Below, piece after piece: positions 43,801 to 54,547 of a stretch of DNA of 64,000 nucleotides. Numbering within the stretch: the first letter of the stretch is position 1; each line of letters begins with the position of its first letter. Below the pieces are notes generated by a model that saw only the letters and a program-made list of their open reading frames with translations, ran no database searches and was not told where the DNA came from. Source of the stretch: Inonotus obliquus (lineage: Eukaryota; Basidiomycota; Agaricomycetes; Hymenochaetales; Hymenochaetaceae); the NCBI GenBank assembly GCA_032164295.1, contig JAJHTX010000003.1, forward strand, positions 2,852,001 to 2,916,000. The letters are read 5' to 3'. The position numbers and the translations under genes were made by a program.

Positions 43801-44620
43801 CACAGGTGTTTGCGTAACGTTCATAGGCGTCGTCCTTCGAAGCGATATGCTCCCAGAGTCTATCATGACTATTGCCAATGAAGGGCACAGAGAACGACTG
43901 GACGGTGGCTAGGAGGCAGTTAAATGTCTAGGGAAGTGCACAAAGCCACTAGACCTGCTTACCTTTCATTCCCTCACCATCGTCGAATTCTCCGCGTGCT
44001 GAAATTGTAGAAGAATGTGAGTCGGAAGAGTAGGCGCGTGTAGTTCTCGACATACCTAATCCGCCCTCCTCAGCCTCGCGGAACAGTTCGAACAGTTCTA
44101 AAGTAGAATGCATGAGAATATGGTAGGAAGTAATCGGGCTTGACTCACGATGCTGAAAGAGCATATCAAGCTTCTGCTTCCAGGTATCCTGTCCATCGGT
44201 GGACTCGCTGTTCATCAGCGCTGCCATCTGCACCAGAAAATCATGGCGCAGTGCCTTGTGAAACTCATTGAGATCCGAGACATCGAGCGAGACACCCGAA
44301 CCCTCCTCTTTACAGCATTTCAGGAAATCCACGATTGACGAACCAAGATAGAAAATCCATGTACGAGCCTGGCTGGCATCCTGTTTCCGTATGCAAGCGT
44401 CATAATAATGTTCATAGTTTGTATTGAACGTCAGTCGCCAAGGAGGCACTTCTTGCCACTTTCGAAACATTTTGTCCTGCCAGGAGTCCGTCTCATCAGC
44501 TACTAGATCGTAGCGGTCGTCGGATCGAAGCTTGCGCTTGGCCATACTGTCGTTGGAAGAAGGGAGGAGTAGAAGGTGGCCAACGACGAAGCTGAACAGA
44601 CCCCGTGCATTCCCACGTTC
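40856..44620 (-). repeat. Segmental duplication unit carrying the Crinkler-type gene, copy 2
   Basis: Second copy of 32048-35830; the left junction is GGCAGTCTCTGTATCTCCTC. Apart from small indels in the 3' flank (a 6-bp insertion near 40952 and a 14-bp deletion near 41190), it is collinear. Confidence 0.85.
41284..44545 (-). CDS. Crinkler (CRN)-type P-loop NTPase protein, copy 2
   Basis: Same six-exon structure as copy 1 (44149-44545, 44056-44097, 43963-43998, 43702-43908, 42783-43644, 41284-42727), 995 residues and fully open. The P-loop SSGMGKSR, Walker B VVVAFDEAHAL, LFLSTTGK, acidic run and hydrophobic helix are all kept. The last exon differs from copy 1 at only about five residues out of 474. 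The first exon differs at about 23 of 132, with two compensating one-codon indels (MAKRKLRSDDRYDLVADET). The first intron donor is GTGAGT here instead of GTAAGT. Being open despite this divergence suggests that both copies have been kept functional. Same caveats about role as copy 1. Confidence 0.75.
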
Positions 44621-45178
44621 TTTGCCGAAAAGTGGGGATTGGCAATCCATACAAAAAAGTTGGACATTCCCACGGTCTCGCTTAGCCCTCCAAGTGATCG
44701 ACGGTCCCGTAGATCCTGTCCCACCTGTGGATTCAACATTCGACACGGTGAAATAATTAACACAACACATTTATCACCTTTTAAATGTATCATAAAGGTG
44801 CATCTTATGCTTGGAAAAGTAAATATCCTAAAAAATAAAAACTTCGCCAAAAAACAAATGAGATATGCACGATTTTATGTCATATCTCAAAAACTAAGCA
44901 ACTTCTTCAGAACTGTTTCTGAACAAAATGAAGAAATAAGGCTCAAAAATGTATGAGTACATAGAAACAGGTCAAAATCGGTGTATCTGAGGGGCCATTG
45001 AGAATATATTTATTGTTCACTGAAGGTTTCTGCATTAACTAATTGAATTTTAGGTGTCTTCTATCATACTAATGTTATTTAACATTTAAAAGTGGCACAA
45101 ATACAATAACATAAGTTGTTTCAGAGTGTTTAAAAATCAATAGTGCAATGTCACGTGACCACATTGAGTCCATGAGAG
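44621..45178. other. AT-rich intergenic
   Basis: Upstream of Crinkler copy 2. A 126-codon plus-strand frame crosses it but has only a lone CPTCGF motif and no support. A palindrome GTCACGTGAC is at about 45150-45159. Confidence 0.35.
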
Positions 45179-45555
45179 CACAGCAGGCAAATCAGGATGG
45201 AGGTAAGGTCAGAATTTTAAATGTTTTTTTTTGCCATCATTTTAAATGCCGGTAAGCATATCAGCATGTGATTGATATTTATAGTGTCGGTAGGTTGATA
45301 TGCTTATGAATATTTAAAATGACAGCGCGAAAGCCATTTTAAATTTCTTTCAGGCAGATATGCTAGTACAGAATATCTACCTGACTGATATTTAAAATAT
45401 CAATCTGATCGATACCCTTATCGATATTTAAAATATCGACATGTGGTTTATATTTATGATATCTTATGGGTCAATATGCTTACTGGCATTTAAAATGACA
45501 GCAAAAAAAACATTTAAAATTCCAACCTTACCTCCATCCTGATTTGCCCGCCATG
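45179..45555. mobile_element. CACTA-like MITE, 377 bp
   Basis: The left end CACAGCAGGCAAATCAGG and right end CCTGATTTGCCCGCCATG are inverted repeats that extend, imperfectly, for about 75 bp (through GGAGGTAAGG and TTTTAAATG). The flanking 3-bp duplication is GAG (45176-45178 and 45556-45558). 3-bp duplications and CAC-type ends fit the CACTA/EnSpm superfamily. The interior is made of TTTAAAAT and GATATGCTTA words in both orientations. No coding sequence. Confidence 0.65.
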
Positions 45556-47159
45556 GAGATTCAGTGAACCTGTTCCTAGAAGATGTATTTGCCTATGTTA
45601 GGCCCTGATAATTTCTTATATTTTTCTATCTTGAAGTATTTGTCTACATAGACTGGAGATTCAAGTACTTAAAGCTCAAATTTCATGTATTTACTCAATG
45701 GTATAGGAATTGAGAATTTGTGTGACTTGCAGCAAGTGGGACACAAGGATCAACGAGACTTACTATATTGGGATGTTTCTCAAGCTCCACTGAAGAGAAC
45801 TACGTGCAGCTGAGCTCGGTATCAAGCCCGGTATCCCATTCTATGCTTACCCCATACTACGGTACAGTCCTATCTACACCTTCCAGTATCTACCAGCACA
45901 CCTAGAGAAACCGTCGGTCCCATTTCTCAAGATACCGAATGCCGAGAGTACCGGTACCAAGCGCCAAGAAACCCGGTACCGAGAATACCGAGAGTACCAA
46001 GTGCCGAGAAACCCGGTACCGAGACAATTTGACAATTCGACATGCTCTCATAACATAGATCAGACGTCTTCCTCTCTGGTATTCATTCCTGATGGTTGGA
46101 CTATGCATGCCGGTTCTTTGGGAAAGCTCAGGGTCAGTATCTGTTAAGGTTTTCAGGTCCGGTACCACCAGAAACGTGTCGGTATCAATCAGCAGGGGCG
46201 CAGATCTCTTGTCCTGAGGACTTTTCATCCAGGGGTACTATATGCTACGTTTTCATTGGTATCTTGTCCTCCCTAACCCTTTCTTGTTGACCCCTGATGG
46301 CGCTGCAATGTTCACTTTCCTTGTTATATTTTTCTTCAGACTTTCTTTGTTTTGATCTTCCTTTCTACTTTCTCCTTTTGGATTTATGAGCTAACTACGG
46401 TACAGTAGTATAAATATCTCCTCCTGTACGTAGTAGCTCTGAAGGTAATCTTAGGAGCTAGCCTCGAGCGTGAGGGCTCAGGTTTCCTCACCCCCTTCTC
46501 AGTCTCATCTCAGCTTTGTCTCAAGTTCTGTCCCAGTTCTGTCTCAAGTGAACCTCAGGAGTTAGCCTCCCGTGCGAGGGCTCAGGTTTGCTTCCCAGTC
46601 CAGTCGACACCTTCATCTACCAGTCTCCCTCATTCTGTTTCTCGCTATACCACCCCGTGATAGCTGTTTCCTTGCAGTACCGACCTGTACCGACGTTTTT
46701 CCCACGGTACCGACGTTTTGTTATTCTTCATATTTTGCACATCCACCTTTCGTTTCTGTACTGAGCTTTTATTTTACAACGTTTCTGCACATACCGATCC
46801 TGTTCGTTCAAGTACCGACCTGTACCGACGTTTTTCCCACGGTACCGACCCTCTCGATTCCGGACAAGAACACATTCCCCCCGACATCTAGCTGATCCAG
46901 CACCCCTTTCTATTATTCCTTTGGTTCTCTTTACATCCCCCTTCTACAGACAACAAGTACCGTGAGCGTACTGGATAAGTACTGCCTCATTTGGCCCTCC
47001 CCGTATTCTTATACCATACACCCCTCAACCGGTACCTCCAGTACTGGCTGCGATCTCGCACATTCACCGCTCAAAAAAATCAGACCACGTAATATATGGG
47101 AGTTGCCCACCCCCACAAAAAGACATTGCCGTTCTGTGCGTAACTGCTTATTTTTGATG
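45556..47159. other. Repeat-rich stretch with GGTACCG words and a possible promoter
   Basis: No supported gene. Between 45890 and 46880 the words GGTACCG/CGGTACC and GAGAGTACC recur many times. A 38-bp unit (GTACCGACCTGTACCGACGT plus TTTTCCCACGGTACCGAC) occurs near 46677 and again near 46812. GAGCTAGCCTC...GAGGGCTCAGGTTT recurs near 46450 and 46560. TATAAATA at about 46409 could be an LTR-type TATA box, but no element ends were found. Confidence 0.4.
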
Positions 47160-48048
47160 GATATGGTCACGATTAACATTGTAACAAGCGTGACGAACAC
47201 GGTCATCACCAATTACAAAGTTATTGTAGTTGATGTCCTGATTAGGCCCTTCGACTGTGCTACCTTCTTAGCCATTCCACTGCCACTGTAACGTGACCCA
47301 CTTTCTTATATGTACAGCAGTAAATACCGAATACTTAGTGTGGACACTGTCTCCACTTTAGGCATCTGAAATCCCGTCGCAGGGATTTCGACTCCCCTTT
47401 CTAGCACAGACCAAATATGAAATACTATTGCTTGTGCTCCTGTTCCAGGTCAACAAGAAGTGGCTCTTGCGAAAGGAAGAAGATAGAGAGCATAAATGAC
47501 CAGTCTCAATCATCTGTGAGGTTAATGTTAATTCGGGAGGTGCTGATCTGGTAGGATCGGCGTCTAGATCTGGTTGCTACCTCGAAAGAGGGGTTAATCC
47601 AAATCCAATATGTTACTATAGCTGTGGAATCAATAGCCACCTTAGGGAATGTGTTAAGCTCCATCTAAAACAACTACTGACCAACTTCTGTAACCTTCGG
47701 TCTAATATTATTATCGTAATATTAGTTATGCTGATAACTAAGTGATGACCTTGACTATCTGTACTAACACTTGTTGGACATGATAAGAGAGGTATGAGAG
47801 ATCAATGCTTACCATACTTTGATCAATTAGCACTCAGGCTGACGATAGGGAGAGACAGTCTAGCTGCAATCCGTATTTTACCTAAGCTTCAACTCACACT
47901 GTTGATTAGCTAAGGAGTGTCGCTCTCAAGTACTTATTGAATTCTTAGTGCAGAGGTTATTTATTGATCAACTGGAGACTTTCTGTGAGGTTTACTCTGA
48001 GTCTCTGGACTTGGATTAAACTGCTGGGTCGGCCCTACGATGGCCTCC

Positions 48049-48056
48049 TATTTATA
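48049..48056 (-). promoter_or_regulatory. TATA box of LTR family 2
   Basis: Minus strand TATAAATA (plus TATTTATA) in GTATAAATAGGAGGCC, about 250 bp beyond the ORF stop. Confidence 0.6.
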
Positions 48057-48304
48057 CTATTTTACATGCCTGCCTAGTATAGGAATTATGGGCTGTTGGT
48101 CCATTCGCCACATTGTATCTACTTTCAGACCTAGTCATACTCAATGCTAACTGCATTGCATTGCTCTATAACTTGTTCATATCGGTTCCGGTCATATCTG
48201 TTTCCTCATGACTCTAACTACCTTATGTCATATTCCTATTGCCTTCCAGTCCAGTCCTTAGTAAGCTATCTCCTTCCACCTAGCCTTGTTCTGCCTGCTC
48301 ATCC

Positions 48305-49159
48305 TTAATGGTGTATTATGTTGTCGAGGTCCATAACATGTGATTGGCGTCGAGGCTGTCGATCTTGTACCGTATATGGTAATATTTGGGTCACGTGCCA
48401 TATAGGTGTTTGCATCGGCTCTGTCTGTGTTCCTACACTTCGCCATCTTGGTAATGCTATTGCCCTAGGTGTGTTGATATTATTAATTACTTGCTGCACT
48501 CTAGTGTATCCTGGTGCTACTGCTATATCCGCTAGTGATCTGCCTCGGATTCCTTTGATCCTTATTATTCCTCCATGTCGGTCTTCCTTTACTTCTACAA
48601 CTGTTCTTCCTCCTGTCAGTAATCGCTTAAGCCTTTGGACTAGATACTTGGTCCACTTATAGGCTGACTCTCTTGCTATACCTTCAGGTTTGCTCCTGTA
48701 TAGAATGTCGATGTCAAGTACTGCTACATCGCATTGGTGATTGTCTTCTTCTGAAGCAACACTCCTTATTCCTATTGTCATTAGGAAGTAATGATTATCG
48801 TACGAGAGTAACCTGACTTCTCGTTCATAAGCTTTCTGTACAGCTGTATTTGGTTCATAGTTCATTATGATAAATTGTCTCCTAATCATGATGTCCGACT
48901 GTCCTTTAATTATTGCTGAGGTATTTGGTTCATAGTTCATTATGATAAATTATCTCCTAATCATGACGTCTGACTGTCCTTTAATTATTGCTGAGTATGT
49001 TATTTCCTTCAATATCTCTCGGAGTAGCTTCTCTGCTATCTCATGTGCTGGTCTACATATACTACAATACTGTAACACTCCTGATCTTGGTGTTGCTGGT
49101 ATTATTGGCTGTTGTAGTGCTCGTGTAACCGCATTCAACCTTTCCTGTATCCAATTCAT
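48305..49159 (-). pseudogene. U3-embedded ORF of LTR family 2 (one premature stop)
   Basis: The frame runs from ATG 49159 to 48305, 284 codons plus stop, broken once by TAA at 48948-48950 where the tandem copy beside it has CAA. A CSIC pair is followed by the helix RPAHEIAEKLLREILKE, as in LTR family 1. A 25-residue segment (SAIIKGQSDVMIRR...MNYEPNT) is duplicated in tandem. Then come FLMTIGIRSVA, VAVLDIDILYRSKPEGIA and a helix, YKWTKYLVQRLKRLL. The C-terminus is rich in Arg, Gln and His. No known domain. The position (U3, sense to the LTR, upstream of the TATA box) matches families 1 and 3. Confidence 0.5.
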
Positions 49160-50156
49160 ATTGAGATCACTTTGGTTATTAATCAGACTTAGTAATAGTG
49201 AATTGTATTGCCTTTCTAACAGTTAATAGTTACGTATTTTATAATTTTTCTAACTCTTTTTTTATGTTTATCTTTATGGCTAAATGAACAAGGGTTCGTA
49301 GTTGTCTTCTGCGCAGCAACGGCACCCGCATTGCTCCCTTCTTTAGGGACTCCTGAACCCACATCCTCATCCTCATCTAGCTCACATTAGTCTCCAGCTC
49401 CAGCTGTTTCTTGGTCTCAGTTACAGTCCCAGTTGCACTCGAGAAGGTCTCACAACTCGAAGGAATGATTTTGGAATTGCAAGTGGGTGGAGGGTGGTAT
49501 TCCCCATCCAAACCGAGTATGTGATTCCTTTTCTTTCTATATCAGCTCTTTTGACCTCGGGTCACAGGAGCTAACTCAAAATTGCAGCATATCTGGTTAG
49601 CTTTCTCTCTGTGAATAGCACGTCAAGCGACAAGCCATCCACCTCTGCTTCACCGCCAGCGTCCTCACTGCCTTCCATCAGATCAGAGTCTTGGCCTGTG
49701 TGGTTGTTTGGCTCCCTAGAAGCAAGGCAAACTAGATTGCCAATAATGATAGAGCCGTCGCAGGCATCTAGTGCTTTGAACCAGTCATCATCATCTACAT
49801 CTACTGCGCTATTATCAAGGCTTCAGACCCTACCACAAAACACAAAACGGAAGTTGACTTCTTATCATTTTTTCGGGGGGGAGCGACAGAAAGACCTCAT
49901 CCTCTATAAATTGAACCTTCGCTGAAAGTGTCGCTTCTCTGCCGTTACGTTGAACTCCATAAAAAGATGAAGGCTTACGGGTACAATACACATGAGCTGC
50001 GCAACTCGCGAAATCCGGTGCTCTCTGTGTCTAGCATTTCAGGAGTTGCTCTACAGATGGATCTTAGAGGTCTCCTTCATTCTGTGTTGGAGGGCAACAC
50101 CTTCACTTGTCTCCATCATCATCCCAGTGCTGCTGAGTTACTTATAACTTACTAAT

Positions 50157-51604
50157 TGTTATGAACCACCTTTCGCCGATCAATTCCTTTTGGTGATCTG
50201 CATGATTGACACTTCTCATTATGATTATAACCCTGAATCTCTGTCTCCATCCTATTCTCATTCCGATACTGACCTCGGTCTAATATTGGTCTTACCCTTC
50301 CGCATTTCCTCTCACCCTTTATCCCCCTTCTATTACACTAGTCCTTACCAAGACTAGCGTTCTTACCTCTTCCTTTCCTCTCCATCATATTCAGGACTTA
50401 TGATCATTCTTATCTCCTTCCCCTCCACTCCCTCACTATGGTACTCTCTTATCCGAAGTAGCCATTGGTCTTAGCTCAGCCTTCCTCCTTGATGTCTTAG
50501 ACACATGTCATACTGTAATGGTGTAGTACCTTATCGGACCGATATGCGCTAGCATTGTTGTACTCTTCCTATCTAGGCTGTAGGTAGAAGTTATGGGACA
50601 GCCTCGACATAGTCGGCCTGGGGACTCGGACCCCGGATGGCATCTGCTTACCACTGCCTCTCTCTCTACCGAACTCCATTGGCTATGCTGATACTGATGA
50701 CTCATGGAAGGTATTGTGAGTTACTGTCTTTACTCCTCTCCCTTAGTGTCGCCATATTTCCTTCACCTATCTTCTCCTTAGTTTTCATCACTCCTTTCCT
50801 TTTATTATTCCTACCTGTGTTGTGACTCGAACCCATAACCTTCACATTCCTTATCTTTCCTTTATATAATCGAGCCGTAGTTACATGACACTGTTGGTCT
50901 GTGCACATTGTTTATGATCTATGCACATTATTTGTACACTATAGATAGTTCTCACGCTAATGGTATAAAGGGAGGACAAGGGACACCAAAGCTTTCCTCA
51001 GCTTTGGTATCTTCTAATATCCCCCTGTGTTGTAGTTCTGTCTCTATGTGTGATCACTAGGGGGCAAAGCCCAGCCTTCCTTGTGTCTTCGGCCATGAGC
51101 CGTCAGAACTTGGTTGTGTCGTCCGTCGTAAGGACTTCAGTAGGGTTGATAGGATGATGTCAAGCTGTCTACCTATGAGGGGACTGCGCTGACTACACTT
51201 TCAGTCTCCAAGCTTATACTCTGTTGAGTTGGTATGATTTACTCATGCCTTCCTGACCTCCTCCCACTTTGTCTTGTAGTTGAGCTCTGTGGACCCCTGG
51301 CGTACCTGTCCAAGTCCCTATGCTTGCAGCAGCTAAGGGTGAAGCCTAGTGTTAACCTGTTCTGGTGCCCACCGGCAGTAAGCTAGTTGTGATACTCCTG
51401 ACTATCCTAAACTTCGTCTCTCCCTCTAACCTTGCCTGGGGTAGTAGTGATTCCCTGTGTATCTTTCTCCAATCTGCTATACCTACCTTCCTCTCTCAGC
51501 TGTCCTCCCAATCCTACATGTATGAGGTAACTCCTGTACTTGTACCGACCATACCTCCCTCCCGCTGAGGTTCTCATTGGGAAGTACTGCTGCACTTTCT
51601 GATA
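50157..51604 (+). mobile_element. Probable solo LTR of a fourth family
   Basis: A 1448-bp insertion in repeat copy B. It starts TGTTATGAACC and ends CTTTCTGATA, and is flanked by the 5-bp duplication CTAAT (50152-50156 and 51605-51609). The empty site is visible in copy A at 37500 (AACTTACTAATCACACTG). The 3' end is TA instead of the canonical CA. GGTATAAAGGG at about 50962 is a TATA box in plus orientation. Unlike the other LTRs here I find no long ORF upstream of it. Confidence 0.65.
50964..50970 (+). promoter_or_regulatory. TATA box of the fourth LTR
   Basis: TATAAAG in TGGTATAAAGGGAGGACA, about 640 bp before the LTR end. Confidence 0.45.
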
Positions 51605-52139
51605 CTAATCACACTGCACATATTTTCTGACTTGAACCTATTTTTGTGTGGTCTAACGAATAAATTGCCCTCATAAGTCTGAGCCTCATTACATAAAAAT
51701 ATTAGCTACTTTTTTAGCTTTGGGAGGCACAAAAAAAGCGAAATTAATTGCGGCGATACCCAGGCTGGTAAACACTAGATGTCTTGAACTCATTCATTAT
51801 AATACACTCTGAACTGTACCGATGCAGAGCGCTTTGCATCCTATCGGTTGACTTCAAGTTCATGTGTTCACGTGGATCTTCAGACACGTCTGAATGCTCC
51901 TTGGGCTTTATGACATTATGCTAAAGAGCATGGAGACATGGTCTCCTTAAGAGCGATATACCACATATAAAATACGTGAGGTTCTGTATATTACATCGCA
52001 TTAGGTGCCTTCCGTGAATCTCGTCGTGTAGGCTAATTACAGTTGTTTTATTTTTGACTTGTACTTCATCTGTTCTGGTGGTATTATCATTGTTATGCAA
52101 GGTGATGATATAGTTCAGGAGGGGCATGGTTGTAGTCAC

Positions 52140-52925
52140 TGCGTGTCAGATCCAGATAAACGAAGGTCACATGGAGAAGTATCATCAAAATTAGAATAGA
52201 TTGTCTGTCTTATTTGCAGTTTAGACGAAAAGACACCTACTTTGTTCATCTATCAAAGTACCACTCGCAGATCATCTAGATGAAGTGCAGACAAGATAGA
52301 GTCAAATGGTCTGTGTTTACATATAGCTGTTTATCCTAGAGAAAGTCTATTGCAGTCAGTTGGTAGATAACACTACATAAACATTATCTGGTGCAGCTTG
52401 TGTCAGATAATTGTATATTCCCTGTGTCGATCTAGTATGGATGCATCCAGGTCAGACTTGACTTCAATGCATTGCACATGTGTGCCACCGTACGTACCCT
52501 CTCTTAACTTCTTACCACCATGTCGCATGCCCCACAAACACCTTCTCTTACTCCCACACTCTCTACAGAGGAATCACTCCCTATTTGTATCTTACTTACT
52601 CTTCTAGATCATTCTTATTGCCCACTCTGAGTCTATTCGGACATCTTCACTCTATGTGACTAGGCATGGTAAGTCCCTCCTCATCTGTGTCATCATCTAT
52701 GCCTTTGCTACACGTGTTCTGTTTGTCAAACTGTTGTTGCTGATCATGTCCTCTTTCTTTCTTCACATCTTTGTTTCTCTACTCTATTCTGACCTCATGG
52801 AGGTGGATGATCCTTTCTCCATGTGAGATTGTGAGTCGCTGTTCAAGTTGCTACAATAAAGATGGGCATATGTGCAGATAAACTTACTCATTCATTTTTG
52901 AATTATAAATCTGGTGTTTGCAGTG
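52140..52925. other. Intergenic
   Basis: No supported gene; short pyrimidine-rich frames only. Confidence 0.3.
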
Positions 52926-53950
52926 AAGAACATGCTAGATCTAGGGCATGAAGTTGAAGATTTCACCATTTACCATTTGAGGTTGACAAATTGGAGGAAA
53001 TTAGAAGAGACAATTACCAGCTCAGAGTTTGAGTGTGGAGAACTTCGTTAGTACATCTTTACCTTTCGCCATATTATTTATTCCCATACTTTCGTTTCCC
53101 TTAGAGATTAGATGGGTACAATAAGTATCAGGCAAAAGGTTATGGTCTCCAGTCCGCGAAGAAAGAAATCATTTTTCAGTCGCTCCTGCCTGTTCTACAT
53201 ATTCAACTTGGATAATGAGTATGACATGTAGCAGGATGTCATGGTCAAGGTAATGAATCTTGGCCTAGAGTAGTGTCACATGGGGTTCATCTTTATTATT
53301 TAGATAAACAATAGTTGTGAGTTTCCCTTTGAGACCGGCCTTGGTGAGTCTTTGATGAGATGGCGGACCGGAGTCAATCCTGGTATACAAATTTCATGGT
53401 GTGTTTGTACATTTGGGAGATTTACACAGCAGACGTCAATCAAGCCCAATCTTAAAACTTGTTGGTTGAAGTTTGACGATGCCCATGGCACTCCGGGATA
53501 TGGACCATGAAGTCCTTGGGGATAGTTGAGGTACCCAATGGTCTAACATCTCCTTCTCAATGACAGCAATTGCAAGAGATAAAGCACTTTACAAATGCAT
53601 ACATGTGATGTTGTGATTGATGAAATCCTGGTCCCATTCATAAAAGTCGATGCTCCCTCTCACCTAAGTACGTGCATGTCTTGTACTTCCTACTCTTTTA
53701 CTCACCAAGTAACCTAAGAAAAACGATTGGACGAAGGAACAAATGCAAATCGAAGCTAAAAATTGGGAACGAGAAGAGATACATCTCTTCCTGACAGCAA
53801 TGGTGATCGATAATGCAGCTCACCTCATCGCATGCAACTAAACGTCTTGCAGATCATCACTGACGAGACATTTATGTAGCATGAAGGTTTTGATCTTGCA
53901 ACCTTTGACAGACTCCGTCATCGAGAGTACTAACTCAGCTTCCACTAATA
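52926..53950 (+). pseudogene. Decayed USP7/Ubp15-type deubiquitinase gene
   Basis: Ordered fragments of a MATH-domain ubiquitin-specific protease. MATH start: LGHEVEDFTIYHLRLTNWRK (about 52940-53040). C-terminal half of the protease: GYNKYQAKGYGLQSAKKEI, then LLPVLHIQL and EYDM (53110-53230), then EFPFETGL (53315-53340) and VHLGDL...WLKFDDAHGTP (53405-53495), equivalent to the family's VHSGDLHGGHY...W.KFDDD. The catalytic His of GGHY is lost. After the protease: KKRLDEGTN (53720-53745) and IITDETF-x-HEGFDLATFD (53850-53910). The N-terminal half of the catalytic domain, including the Cys box, is absent. Many stops and shifts occur. The relic ends where a 570-bp inverted repeat arm starts. Confidence 0.75.
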
Positions 53951-53973
53951 TTACAGGGAAATTCATAATAATC

Positions 53974-54547
53974 TGGACATGTGGTTCTCTGTGACTTTTG
54001 ACATGTCACCCCAAAATTGTGCTAAAATCAACAAACGGGCCGATTTCTCACTCAATACTGCATATTAGGATATGATATAGCTACGTAAAAAAAGTACTCA
54101 ACAATGCGCTTCCATCCATGTAAAAAATTCTGAGAAATGTGATGTGTGTGTGGAGGAACAAAAAAAATGATGTTGTCAAGTCGATACCTTACCTCCTCCC
54201 TCAGGTAATGTAAAAATCACGGATTGTGAAATACCGCATGTAAAAATCTGATTCAAGTGGCATAATTCATGTTATACATTAGAATATACATAATTGAAGT
54301 TTTGTAACATATCGTTGAACCTTTCGTAATGGAGGAGGGCAACATGCCTGTCTGATTACTTTCATTCCCTCCTCCAAGAGGAGTGGGTCTTATCAGCAAC
54401 AGCTAACAGCACTGGTTTACTGCTAGGCTATGCCTTTACTCAGTCACAGCAAAGAGAGTGATAGTGAAGAGAGTAGATTGGGCTGCTGCTAACCGGAGGT
54501 TAGATCAGGTCGAAGCTAGAGTATAGGGGAGTACTACGAGCTACTTA
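53974..54547 (+). repeat. Inverted repeat arm, left (partner 61387-61969)
   Basis: About 570 bp from TAATCTGGACATGTGG to GAGTACTACGAGCTACTTA; the same sequence lies inverted at 61387-61969 with about 95 percent identity by eye. No coding sense seen on either strand. GGAGGAGGGCAACATG and CCCTCCTCCAAGAGG are notable words inside. Confidence 0.8.

Larger units (their letters stand above)
47526..49221 (-). mobile_element. Solo LTR (LTR family 2), minus orientation
   Basis: A 1696-bp unit. On the plus strand it starts TGTTAATTCGGG and ends CTTTCTAACA. It is flanked by the perfect 5-bp duplication GTTAA (47521-47525 and 49222-49226), and the empty site is seen in copy A of the host repeat (near 36788). 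No gag/pol. Orientation is taken from the minus-strand TATA box and ORF. Confidence 0.8.
47160..52139 (+). repeat. Dispersed repeat unit, copy B, split by two LTR insertions
   Basis: Segments 47160-47525, 49222-50156 and 51605-52139 are collinear with copy A (about 35853-37975 without its MITE). The two interruptions are the elements at 47526-49221 and 50157-51604, each flanked by a 5-bp duplication. The hypothetical frames seen in copy A are present at 49611-49925 (STSSDKPSTSASPPASSLPS) and 49964-50155. Confidence 0.65.

Noticed and set aside
44576..44956. 126-codon plus-strand frame with CPTCGF upstream of Crinkler copy 2
   Set aside because: Partly antisense to the Crinkler 5' end, AT-rich later part, no counterpart in unit 1.
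45890..46880. GGTACCG-rich stretch considered as an LTR or satellite
   Set aside because: No matching ends, no target duplication and no regular period found; listed only as repeat-rich.
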